Of a DNA stretch of 64,000 nucleotides, positions 24,911 through 34,154 are shown piece by piece. The position numbers and the translations under genes were made by a program. Numbering within the stretch: the stretch's first letter is position 1; every line of letters starts with the position of its first letter. The notes under the pieces are model-generated. The model saw only the letters and a list, made by a program, of their open reading frames with translations. It did not search any database and had not been told where the DNA came from. Where the stretch lies: NCBI RefSeq assembly GCF_009846865.1, contig NZ_WUWN01000004.1, positions 1 through 64,000 on the forward strand. Direction: 5' to 3'. This DNA is from Puerhibacterium puerhi. GTDB lineage: Bacteria > Actinomycetota > Actinomycetes > Actinomycetales > Cellulomonadaceae.

Positions 24911-25862
24911 CGAGACGGGACCAGGAGGTGTCGATGGACGCCGCGCGCAGCACCGCCACCGGACCGCACGACCCCGTCCCGCCGCCGGGCCCGCCGGCCC
25001 GCGCGCGGAGCCCGGCCCCTGGGCGCCGGGGACGGCCTCCCTGCGCACCGGCGCCGGCCCGCCGCTGCTCGTGATGCCGGGGCTCGCGGGCCACCCCCAG
25101 CCGTCGAGCCGGCTCGAGCGCGCCATGATCGTCGCCTCGCTGCGCGCCCTCGCCCGTCGGCGGGAGGTGTGGTGGGTCGACCGGCGGACCGGGCTGCCCC
25201 CGGGCACGACTGTGGCGGACCTGGCGGCCGACTACGCCGCCGCGCTGCCGCGCCGGTTCCCCGGCCCGGTCGACGTGCTCGGCGTCTCCACCGGCGGCAG
25301 CGTGGCGCTGCAGCTCGCCGCCGACCACCCGCGGCTCGTGCGGCGGCTCGTGCTCGTCTCGTCGGCGGCGCGGCTGGGGCCCGGCGGGCGCGCGGGGCAG
25401 CGCGCGGTCGCGGCGGCGCTCGCGGCGGGCCGACGCCGCGCCGCGGGCGCGGCGATGGCCAGCCTCCTGGGCACCCCGCTCACCGACCCGCTGTGGGTGG
25501 CGCTCGGGTGGCTGGCCGGCCCGCTGATGTTCCGCCGGGACTGGTCCGACCTGGTGACCACCATCACCGCCGAGGACGCGTTCGACCTCACCGACCGGCT
25601 GCCGGAGGTCACGGCGCCCGTGCTCGTCGTCGCGGGCGACTGCGACGGCTGCTACGGCCCCGGGATCTTCGCCGCGACCGCCGCCGGCGTGCCCGACGGG
25701 CGGCTGGTCGTCTACCCCCGCACCGGCCACGCGGGCGTGCAGTCGCACCGGACGTTCACCCGCGACGTCCTCGCCTTCCTGGACGGCCAGCGGGACGACG
25801 AGCAGGACGGCCAGCAGGCGGGTCAGCAGCACGGCGCCGAGCACCGCGTCCAGGGCCGGCCA

Positions 25863-25876
25863 GGGCCACAGGTCCC
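25863..25876. promoter_or_regulatory. DevR-like site 3 (GGGCC-ACA-GGTCCC)
   Basis: Lies in the 3' tail of the hydrolase gene, 164 bp before the 2TM gene start, with site 4 centred 47 bp further on. Confidence 0.55.
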
Positions 25877-25909
25877 GGCCGGTGACGCGCACCCGGCGGC
25901 ACGGGTCCA

Positions 25910-25923
25910 GGGCCGAAGGTCCC
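25910..25923. promoter_or_regulatory. DevR-like site 4 (GGGCC-GAA-GGTCCC)
   Basis: 116 bp upstream of the 2TM-domain gene at 26040, paired with site 3. Confidence 0.6.
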
Positions 25924-26039
25924 TGCCCCGGTCCGGGCGGCCGGCCTAGCGTCGACGACGCAGGATCCCGGTGCCGGCTCCGCCGCGACGGCGCGGCGGG
26001 GGCGGGGCCGCGGAGGACGCCTGCGACCGGGAGGACGCC

Positions 26040-26342
26040 ATGGACCCGTCGCTGAACCCGTCGGCGGACCGGTCGACGCCGCCGGGCCCGGACGACCTGC
26101 GCGCCCTGGCGGTGCGGTGCCTGCGCGCCAAGCGCGAGCTGGCCACCCACGCGGTGGCGTACGTGCTGGTGAACGCGATGCTGGTCGTGTTCTGGTTCAT
26201 CACCGGCGCGAGCTTCTTCTGGCCGGTCTTCTCGATCCTGGGCTGGGGCATCGGTCTGGTCTTCCACGCCTGGGACGTGCTGGCGCCGGGACCGTCGGAG
26301 GCCCGCATCCAGGCCGAGATGGACGCGCTGAGACGGCGCTGA
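26040..26342 (+). CDS. 2TM-domain protein
   Basis: Protein of 100 residues with the 2TM domain: a basic helix (ALAVRCLRAKRELATHAVAY) leads into two membrane segments (YVLVNAMLVVFWFITG and FFWPVFSILGWGIGLVFHAW) with a short turn. Such domains occur alone or on the N-terminus of LytTR and histidine-kinase proteins in redox and stress clusters. GGGAGGACGCC precedes ATG 26040. It sits directly before the DevS-like kinase, and both have paired DevR-like sites, so it may act with the kinase. That link is inferred. Confidence 0.85.
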   Translation: MDPSLNPSADRSTPPGPDDLRALAVRCLRAKRELATHAVAYVLVNAMLVVFWFITGASFFWPVFSILGWGIGLVFHAWDVLAPGPSEARIQAEMDALRRR

Positions 26343-26423
26343 GACGGCGCTGAGACGGCGCGCTGAGCCGGCGCCGGGAGCCCTTGGTCCCCCGTTCCCC
26401 GGGCCGGCGGACCACGAGGCCCC

Positions 26424-26437
26424 GGGCCCGAGGTCCC
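26424..26437. promoter_or_regulatory. DevR-like site 5 (GGGCC-CGA-GGTCCC)
   Basis: About 153 bp upstream of the kinase start. A degenerate copy, GAGCCCTTGGTCCC, lies 46 bp before it at 26378-26391, mirroring the 47-bp spacing of sites 3 and 4. Confidence 0.6.
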
Positions 26438-26577
26438 TGTCGCGGCGGCGCGGGGCGCCGGACGCTGGTGCAGCGGGCTCGTCGCGGGCAAGGGTGCCTG
26501 GGCGGGCCCGACCAGCAGCCCGACCACCCACCCGACCAGCAGCCCGACCGGGCCTCCCGCCACGTGTGCCGGAGGAC

Positions 26578-26583
26578 TAGCGT
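26578..26583 (+). promoter_or_regulatory. Leaderless -10 (TAGCGT) of the kinase gene
   Basis: TAGCGT stands 6 bp before GTG 26590, supporting the longer kinase start. Confidence 0.45.
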
Positions 26584-26589
26584 GACCAT

Positions 26590-28457
<1,868 letters not shown>

Positions 28458-28461
<4 letters not shown>

Positions 28462-29195
28462 CGCGGCCCGCGGTACGCCGCGCGCCCCCCGCCCTCCTCG
28501 CCGGCGAGGCGCACCGCGAGCACCGCCGCCTCGACCCGGCCGCGCAGGCCCAGCTTGGTGAGCAGGCTCGAGACGTAGTTCTTCACGGTCTTCTCCGCCA
28601 GCCCCATGCGGGAGGCGATCTGGCGGTTGGTCAGCCCCTCGCCGATCAGGTCGAAGATGCGCCGCTCCTGGTCGGTGAGCGTCGCCCGCGGGTCCTCCCG
28701 CGGCGCCGGGGGCCGCCGCATCCGGGCCATCACCTGCGCGGCGGCCTGGGCGTCGAGCGTCGACCCGCCGGCGGCCACGGTGCGGACGGCCTCCACCAGG
28801 TCCGAGCCCCGCACCTGCTTGAGCACGTAGCCGGCCGCGCCGGCCATGATCGCGTCGAACAGGGCCTCGTCGTCGGGGAACGACGTCAGCATCAGGCACG
28901 CGGGCGGGTGCTCGCGCGAGCGCAGCTCACGGCACAGGCTCACGCCGTCGCCGTCCGGCAGGCGCACGTCGAGCACGACGACGTCGGGGGCGGCGGCGGG
29001 CACGCGGGCGAGCGTCTGGCGCACGTCCGCGGCCTCCCCCACGATCTCCATGTCGTCGTGCGCCGTGAGCAGCTCGGCCACGCCGCGGCGCACGACCTCG
29101 TGGTCGTCGACGAGGAACACCCGCACCGGCCTCGCACCCGCCACGTCGCTCACCGCCTCGGCCGCCGCCTCGTCCACCGTCGGGCCGCTCACCAT
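28458..29195 (-). CDS. NarL/DevR-family response regulator
   Basis: Response regulator of 245 residues. The receiver spans about 22-140, with VFLVDDHEVVRRG, phospho-acceptor Asp76 (VVVLDVRLPDGDG) and the conserved Lys (YVLKQVRG). The LuxR-type helix-turn-helix (about 170-235) reads LTDQERRIFDLIGEGLTNRQ, then VKNYVSSLLTKLG, as in DevR/DosR. It probably pairs with the DevS-like kinase that faces it and may bind the GGGCC-N3-GGTCCC sites nearby. The tail-to-tail layout with overlapping stops is unusual, since kinase and regulator are normally in one operon. Confidence 0.93.
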
Positions 29196-29276
29196 CGAGT
29201 CTCGTGCCGGAGCCGCCGGTGACGCACGCGGGGGCGTGAGCCGGCGCCGCCCCGGCCCGGGGCGAGGACGCCCCGC

Positions 29277-29313
29277 CCGCGCGGGGCCCTCGCCAGTCGA
29301 GGGCCCCGCGCGG
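29277..29313. terminator. Terminator after alkaline phosphatase
   Basis: A 16-base perfect stem (CCGCGCGGGGCCCTCG and complement) with a 5-base loop, ending 3 bp past the phosphatase stop on the minus strand. Confidence 0.8.
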
Positions 29314-29316
29314 TGC

Positions 29317-30621
29317 TCAGCCGCGCCCGCGGCCGAGCATCGCGGCGCGCACCGCGTCGTGGACGTCGGTGTTGCGCTGGGCGCCCGCCAGCCCGGCCGC
29401 GCCCGGCCCCTGCGCGGTGACGGGCGTGGCGTCGCCCGTGTGGCCGCCGGTCGTCCAGTCGACGGTGAACTGCAGGTCGGTGCCCGGGATGTCGTACGGC
29501 CCGTCCTCCGTGGTCGGGTCCTGGCCGGACTCGTCGGTGTCGTCGACGTTCTCGATCGCCAGGCCGCCCGTGGCGTGGTCCCCGACGACGACCACGAGCG
29601 TGCGCGGGTTGCGCTCCTGGAACTCCAGGGCCAGCCGCACCGTCTCGTCGAGGGCCTGGCCCGCCTGGATGGTGCGGGTCGCGTTGCTGCGGTGGGCGAA
29701 CTCGTCGACCGCCTCCTCCTCGACCAGCAGGAAGAAGCCGTCGCGGTCGTGGGACAGCACGTCCAGCGCCTTGGCGGTCATGTCGACCAGGGGCACCTCC
29801 GGGTCGTAGAGGTCGCCGTCGCCCTCGTTGCGCTGCTCGAACATCTCCTCGTTGGCGAACAGCCCCAGCAGCTTGCGCCCGCGGGCGTCCGCGAGGCCCT
29901 CGGCGTCGCTGACGTACGTGTACCCCTGCCGCTGCGCCTGCCGCACGAGGTTGCCCTCGGTGCCCTTGCTGGCCTCGGTCGGGTCGGTCGCCGGGGCGTC
30001 GGGCCAGCGGCCCGGGTCCCCGGCGGGGTACCACCAGTCCTCGCCGCCGCCCAGGATGACGTCGGGCTTCGAGGACTCGAGGAACTGCCGTGCGATCTCG
30101 CTCTGGTCGGCGCGGTCGGGCACGTGGGCCCCGAACGCGCCCGGGGTGGCGTCGGTGACCTGCGCGGTGGTGACCAGGCCCGTGGCCTTGCCGGCGCGCC
30201 GGGCCTCCTCGAGCAGCGTCGGCACCGGGTTCTTGTCGAGGTCCACGCCGACGGCGCCGTTGTAGGTGCGCACGCCGCTGGCGAAGGCCGTGGCGCCCGC
30301 GGCGGAGTCCGTGACCGCCTCCTCGGGGTCGGCCGAGTCGGTGTACGCCCAGCCGGCGTGCTCCAGGGAGTCCATCGCGAGCTGTCCCTCGTGGCCCACC
30401 GTCGCGATCCGGATCAGCTCGCGCTGGGACATCCCGAGGCCGTCGCCCTGGATGAAGATGACGTTGCGTGCCCGCTCCGACGCGCCGTGGCCGCCTCCGC
30501 CTCCCCCGCCGCCGCGGCCGCCGTCGAGCGGCAGCATCGCCGTCCCGATCACCGCGGCCGCGGCGAGGCCCGCCACGCCCGTCGTCCGTAGTGCCTGTCG
30601 TGCGGTCTCTCGTGCGCCCAT
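29317..30621 (-). CDS. Alkaline phosphatase (PhoA-type)
   Basis: Secreted alkaline phosphatase of 434 residues, a metal-dependent phosphomonoesterase. An N-terminal export signal (VAGLAAAAVIGTAML) is followed by an odd Gly-rich linker (GGRGGGGGGGGHGAS). The first metal site is in IFIQGDGLGMS (Asp60), the nucleophile Ser106 in TDSAAGATA, and later metal ligands lie in VGDHATGG and TTGGHTGDA. Length and motif order are normal. GAGGAGGAG precedes ATG 30621. It is monocistronic; I see no clear Pho box, but I cannot exclude one. Confidence 0.93.
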   Translation of the reverse strand: MGARETARQALRTTGVAGLAAAAVIGTAMLPLDGGRGGGGGGGGHGASERARNVIFIQGDGLGMSQRELIRIATVGHEGQLAMDSLEHAGWAYTDSADPEEAVTDSAAGATAFASGVRTYNGAVGVDLDKNPVPTLLEEARRAGKATGLVTTAQVTDATPGAFGAHVPDRADQSEIARQFLESSKPDVILGGGEDWWYPAGDPGRWPDAPATDPTEASKGTEGNLVRQAQRQGYTYVSDAEGLADARGRKLLGLFANEEMFEQRNEGDGDLYDPEVPLVDMTAKALDVLSHDRDGFFLLVEEEAVDEFAHRSNATRTIQAGQALDETVRLALEFQERNPRTLVVVVGDHATGGLAIENVDDTDESGQDPTTEDGPYDIPGTDLQFTVDWTTGGHTGDATPVTAQGPGAAGLAGAQRNTDVHDAVRAAMLGRGRG

Positions 30622-30811
30622 GACTCCTCCTCGACGGTCCCACCCCGCGGGAGGCTCCCTGCGGGGCCGCGCGCACCGCGCCCGGCACCCTGGTCGAGCG
30701 CTCGGCCGACGTCCTCGTCGGCTCCGCCACGGTATGACCGGCACAGGCCACCGGCACGCGGGGCGCGAGGCCACGGCGCGCACCGGTTGCGCTACGCCCG
30801 GGCGCTGCCCG

Positions 30812-31075
30812 TCAGGCGGGCCGCGGCAGGTGCGTCACGGCGGCGTCGTCGGGCAGCGCGGCGCGCGAGGCCGGGTGCTCGACGAGGGCGAGGACCCGCG
30901 ACGACATGAAGCGCGCGGTGCGCACAGGGGTGCCGCTCCGGGTGGTCTCGGCGACCTCGACGACGCCGCGGCCGTGGCTCACCTCGACCCGGCGGCCGGC
31001 GCGGGTGGCCTCGACCTCGTAGGTGCGGGTCGACCCGCCGGCGTCGATGACGATCTCCACTCGGTCGCCCTTCAC
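30812..31075 (-). CDS. Small hypothetical protein, beta-rich
   Basis: Protein of 87 residues (VKGDRVEIVIDAGGSTRTYE, then VEVSHGRGVVEVAETTRSGT). The pattern of short alternating strands suggests a small beta barrel, but I cannot name a family. The start is taken as GTG 31075 because AGGAG lies 9 bp before it; an ATG at 31084 abuts the same AGGAG with no spacer and is less likely. It is downstream of the AsnC regulator on the same strand and may share its message. Confidence 0.6.
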   Translation of the reverse strand: MKGDRVEIVIDAGGSTRTYEVEATRAGRRVEVSHGRGVVEVAETTRSGTPVRTARFMSSRVLALVEHPASRAALPDDAAVTHLPRPA

Positions 31076-31154
31076 GGGTCTCATCTCCTGGGGCAGAGGA
31101 AGGGTGCGCTACCTGGTACAACCCTGCGCGCAGGTGCGGTTGTTCCCCACGTGG

Positions 31155-31640
31155 TCAGCCGCGCCGGCGGCGCACGGGCGCGGGCGGCTCGACCGACCGG
31201 GCCTGCAGGTGCTCGTAGACCACGGAGGTGCGCACGTCGGCGACCTCGCGCCGCTCGGTGAGCCGGTCGATGACGAACGAGTAGAGCGCGTCGTTGTCCG
31301 GCACCGCCACGTGGACCAGGAAGTCCTCGGTGCCGCTCGTGACGAACAGCCCGAGCGTCTCCGGCAGCGCGGCCGCCCAGGTGCGGAACCCCTCGATGTT
31401 CGCCCGCGACGGCGGCCGGATCCGCACGGCGACCAGCGCCTGCACCGGCCGGCCCAGCGCGCCGAGGTCCACCTCCAGGCGCGCGCCGCGGATCACGCCG
31501 CGCTCGCGCAGGGAGCGGGTCCGGTCCAGCGCCGTCGTGGGGGCCACGCCGACGACGGCGGCGACGTCGCGGTTGGTCCGGCGCGCGTCCTTCTGCAGCT
31601 CGCGCAGGATCGCCAGGTCGAGGGCGTCGAGCTCCACCAC
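31155..31640 (-). CDS. Lrp/AsnC-family transcriptional regulator
   Basis: Feast/famine regulator of 161 residues. The N-terminal helix-turn-helix (about 4-50: LDLAILRELQKDARRTNRDV, VVGVAPTTALDRTRSL) and the RAM effector domain (about 65-145, with TSGTEDFLVHVAV) are both complete. GTG 31640 stands 7 bp after a TACGCT -10 (31648-31653) and has no Shine-Dalgarno. It is divergent from a DUF2000 gene that also has a TACGCT promoter, so joint control from the 142-bp gap is likely. TCCGTACGGA at 31661-31670 is a possible operator. Confidence 0.92.
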   Translation of the reverse strand: MVELDALDLAILRELQKDARRTNRDVAAVVGVAPTTALDRTRSLRERGVIRGARLEVDLGALGRPVQALVAVRIRPPSRANIEGFRTWAAALPETLGLFVTSGTEDFLVHVAVPDNDALYSFVIDRLTERREVADVRTSVVYEHLQARSVEPPAPVRRRRG

Positions 31641-31647
31641 GGGTCCG

Positions 31648-31653
31648 AGCGTA
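31648..31653 (-). promoter_or_regulatory. Leaderless -10 (TACGCT) of the AsnC gene
   Basis: Seven bases upstream of GTG 31640 on the minus strand. The 10-bp palindrome TCCGTACGGA (31661-31670) is just upstream and may be the operator. Confidence 0.5.
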
Positions 31654-31770
31654 GCCGTCGTCCGTACGGAGGTCGACGCCAGCGGTCGTACATCGTCTGG
31701 GCCAGGACGTGGCTGCGGCGCGGGCGGCGACGATCGTCCGCCCGCGCCGCACGACGCACGGGGCGCCTCC

Positions 31771-31776
31771 TACGCT
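31771..31776 (+). promoter_or_regulatory. Leaderless -10 (TACGCT) of the DUF2000 gene
   Basis: Six bases before ATG 31783; identical hexamer to the divergent AsnC promoter. Confidence 0.5.
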
Positions 31777-31782
31777 CGCCGC

Positions 31783-32268
31783 ATGAGCACTCCCGTCAGC
31801 ACCCCCGCAGCCGTCGGGTTCGAGCCCGACGAGATCCGCACCTCCGAGCCCACCCGGTCCGCCCGCCTCAAGTGGGTGGTGGTCGTCGACGAGGCGCTCC
31901 CGCCGGGGCGCGCCGCCAACGCCGCCATCTGCGTCGCCGCGGCGACCGCCACCGACGTGCACGGGCTGCGCGGGCCCGACGCCGTGGACGCCGAGGGCGG
32001 CGTCCACCCCGGCCTGCCGTGGGCCGGCTGCACGGTGCTGACCGCACCGGCCGCGCAGCTCGCCGCCATCCGGGCCAAGGCCGCGGCGTCGCTCGGGGTG
32101 TACGTGGCCGACATGCCGGCCGCCGCCCAGCACACCCGCGTCTACGACGAGTACCTCGAGGCGGTGGCCGCCGCCGGGGCCGCCGACCTGCCGGCGTACG
32201 CCGTCAGCCTCGTGGGCCCGCGCAACCGGGTGGACAAGATCGTCGGCCGGCTGCCGCTGATGTCCTGA
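31783..32268 (+). CDS. DUF2000-family protein
   Basis: Protein of 161 residues in which KWVVVVDEALPPGRAANAAI, then GGVHPGLPWAGCTVLTA match the DUF2000 family, a peptidyl-tRNA-hydrolase-like fold of unknown activity. No signal or membrane segment. It starts 6 bp after a TACGCT box and is divergent from an Lrp/AsnC regulator, which suggests a link with amino-acid metabolism. The transcript ends at the structured repeat 32269-32336. Confidence 0.82.
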   Translation: MSTPVSTPAAVGFEPDEIRTSEPTRSARLKWVVVVDEALPPGRAANAAICVAAATATDVHGLRGPDAVDAEGGVHPGLPWAGCTVLTAPAAQLAAIRAKAAASLGVYVADMPAAAQHTRVYDEYLEAVAAAGAADLPAYAVSLVGPRNRVDKIVGRLPLMS

Positions 32269-32336
32269 CCCCTCGCCTGGCCGACCGCCGTCGCGGCATC
32301 AGCAGCGGTCGGGACGCCCGAGGGCACGGCGAGGGG
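32269..32336. terminator. Nested inverted repeat between convergent genes
   Basis: Outer arms CCCCTCGCC / GGCGAGGGG (32269-32277, 32328-32336) enclose inner arms CCGACCGC / GCGGTCGG (32281-32288, 32305-32312). It fits exactly between the stops at 32268 and 32339, so it probably ends both messages. Confidence 0.65.
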
Positions 32337-32338
32337 CG

Positions 32339-33916
32339 TCAGCCGACGAGGAAGCCGAGCGCGGCACCACGCGCGAGGGCCGCGTCACGGCTCTGCACGC
32401 CGAGCTTGCGGTACAGCGACTTCACGTGGGTGCGCACCGTGTTGGTGCTGACGTGCAGGGCGCGGGCGACGTCCGACGTGGTGCTGCCGTCGGCGAGCGC
32501 CCGCAGCACCTCCCGCTCGCGGTCGGTGAGGACGACGATCGCCAGGGGCAAGCCGGCCCGGGGCCGCGGCCGCGCGCCGGTGGGCGTGATCAGCTCGGCG
32601 GGGTCGGTGCCGGTGAGGCGGCAGAGCTCGGCGAGCGTCTCGTGCGGCAGCACCGTGAACGCCCGCCCGAGCCCGTGCACCCACAGCTCCAACGCGGACC
32701 GGAAGGACCGGGCGGCGCTGTCCGCCTCTCCGTCGAACAGGTGCGCGACGGCGAGCACGAGCTGGAGCTCCTGGAGGTCCCGCGGGCTCGCGGCCGGGTG
32801 GCGCAGCGCGCGGGCGGCGACGGCGACGGCCTGGTGCCGCTGCCCGGCGCGCAGGTGCACGGCCGCCGCCGCGGCGGCGAGGTCCGGCCGGCGCGAGACG
32901 TCGCCGAGCACGGCCAGCACGTAGGTGCCCTCGCCGCTGACCACCAGCAGGTCGGCGTACGCCCGCAGCAGCACGGCGGGATCGCCCTGCTGCGGACGCC
33001 GGCCCACGCCGTGGGCGAAGCCGGCGGCGTCCAGCCGCACGAACGCGTCCGTCGGGCCGCGGAACGTCAGCTCGTACGCCAACCAGGCCGCCGCCACGTG
33101 CGGCCACAGGTCGGTGGCGTCGGTGCCCTCGCCCGCGCGGGCGAGGGCCTGCTCGGCCGCCGGCCGGTCCAGCCGGTCGATCGCCAGCAGCGCCTCGGCG
33201 ACGAACGCGCCGGTCAGCAGGTAGCGGTCCAGCCACCGCGGGACCGGGCCCAGCGCCGCGAGCCGGTCGAGCCAGGCCGCCGCGAGGCGGTGGTGGCCGC
33301 GCTCGGCCGCGAGCATCGCCAGGACCCCGCACGCCGCGGCGCCCGCGAAGTGCTGGAACGGCGCCGGCCCGGCCTGGGCGTAGGCGCGCTCCAGGTGCTC
33401 CACCGCACCGGCGGCGTCGTCGGCCGCCACCCGGCCCAGCCCCCGCTGCAGCGCCACCAGCCCCGGCCGGCGCCGGGCCCCGGCACGCGCCTCGGTCAAC
33501 CGGGCCACCCGCTCGGCAGCCTCGTGGTCGCCGCGCCACCGCGCGGCCTGCATCGCCAGCACCCCGGCGGTCACGGCGTCGGGCGCCGCCGCGTACGCCC
33601 CGAGGCGGCGCTCGGTCCGGGAGCCGTGCAGGGCGTGCGAGCGCTCGACGCGCCGCACCTCCGCCGGGTCGTCGGCGTGCAGGAAGCGGTGCGCGAGCAG
33701 CCCCGTCACCAGCAGCCGCGGGCGCTCGGTCAGCCGCCGCGGCGGCACCTCCGCCAGCGCGTCGAGCAGCGGCCGGGCGTACCGGGCGGGCAGCTGGTAC
33801 CACAGGCGGTCGCTGAGGTCCTCCAGCGCGTCGAGGTCACCGCTGCTCAGCGCCGCACGGACCGCGCCGTCGACGTACGGTGACGCGGGGTTGGTACGGA
33901 CAGGTATCGACGTCAT
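32339..33916 (-). CDS. LuxR-type regulator with long TPR-like N-terminus
   Basis: Transcriptional regulator of 525 residues. The first 430 residues form Ala/Leu-rich helical repeats (for example VALQRGLGRVAADDAAGAVE) without an ATPase P-loop, so it is not a complete LAL/MalT protein. The C-terminal LuxR helix-turn-helix reads LTDREREVLRALADGSTTSD, then ALHVSTNTVRTHVKSLYRKL. ATG 33916 follows GGGGGACC. It is divergent from the AAA+ ATPase/TPR module with 238 bp between, and is the best candidate for its regulator. The signal is unknown. Confidence 0.85.
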   Translation of the reverse strand: MTSIPVRTNPASPYVDGAVRAALSSGDLDALEDLSDRLWYQLPARYARPLLDALAEVPPRRLTERPRLLVTGLLAHRFLHADDPAEVRRVERSHALHGSRTERRLGAYAAAPDAVTAGVLAMQAARWRGDHEAAERVARLTEARAGARRRPGLVALQRGLGRVAADDAAGAVEHLERAYAQAGPAPFQHFAGAAACGVLAMLAAERGHHRLAAAWLDRLAALGPVPRWLDRYLLTGAFVAEALLAIDRLDRPAAEQALARAGEGTDATDLWPHVAAAWLAYELTFRGPTDAFVRLDAAGFAHGVGRRPQQGDPAVLLRAYADLLVVSGEGTYVLAVLGDVSRRPDLAAAAAAVHLRAGQRHQAVAVAARALRHPAASPRDLQELQLVLAVAHLFDGEADSAARSFRSALELWVHGLGRAFTVLPHETLAELCRLTGTDPAELITPTGARPRPRAGLPLAIVVLTDREREVLRALADGSTTSDVARALHVSTNTVRTHVKSLYRKLGVQSRDAALARGAALGFLVG

Positions 33917-34154
33917 CGCAGGTCCCCCGGTTCCGCGACGTGCCTGTCGAGCCCCGGGCCCGCCGACACCGGCGCGGACGGCAATGGTCGACGCACACAG
34001 CACGGTGATCCCATCTCGACAGACGGTTCGTAGTGAGCCCCCACACACCACTGCAATCCCGCACCGCACTGTATCCGCTTGTATGCCACGGGCGACATCC
34101 CGGGCCCGATGACACACTGAGGGCCGACCCCGCCGATCACATCCCGGAGCCCGC

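Larger units (their letters stand above)
24934..25949 (+). pseudogene. Alpha/beta hydrolase gene with an N-terminal frameshift
   Basis: AGGAGGTG (24923-24930) and ATG 24934 start a short N-terminus (MDAARSTATGPHDPVPPPG) that runs into a stop at 25074. One missing base in a GCGCGCGG run near 25005 would join it to the long second frame: EPGPWAPGTASLRTGAGPPL, PGLAGHPQ (oxyanion region), nucleophile elbow GVSTGGS, acid in VVAGDCDGCYGP and histidine in RTGHAG. No start codon exists in the second frame before the hydrolase fold. A Gln/Asp-rich tail of about 50 residues after AFLDG is unusual. Two DevR-like sites lie inside this tail. Confidence 0.75.

Noticed and set aside
25785-25920. Membrane-like minus-strand segment (LDAVLGAVLLTRLLAVLLVV)
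   Set aside because: It is the complement of the hydrolase gene's tail and has no start, ribosome site or continuing domain.
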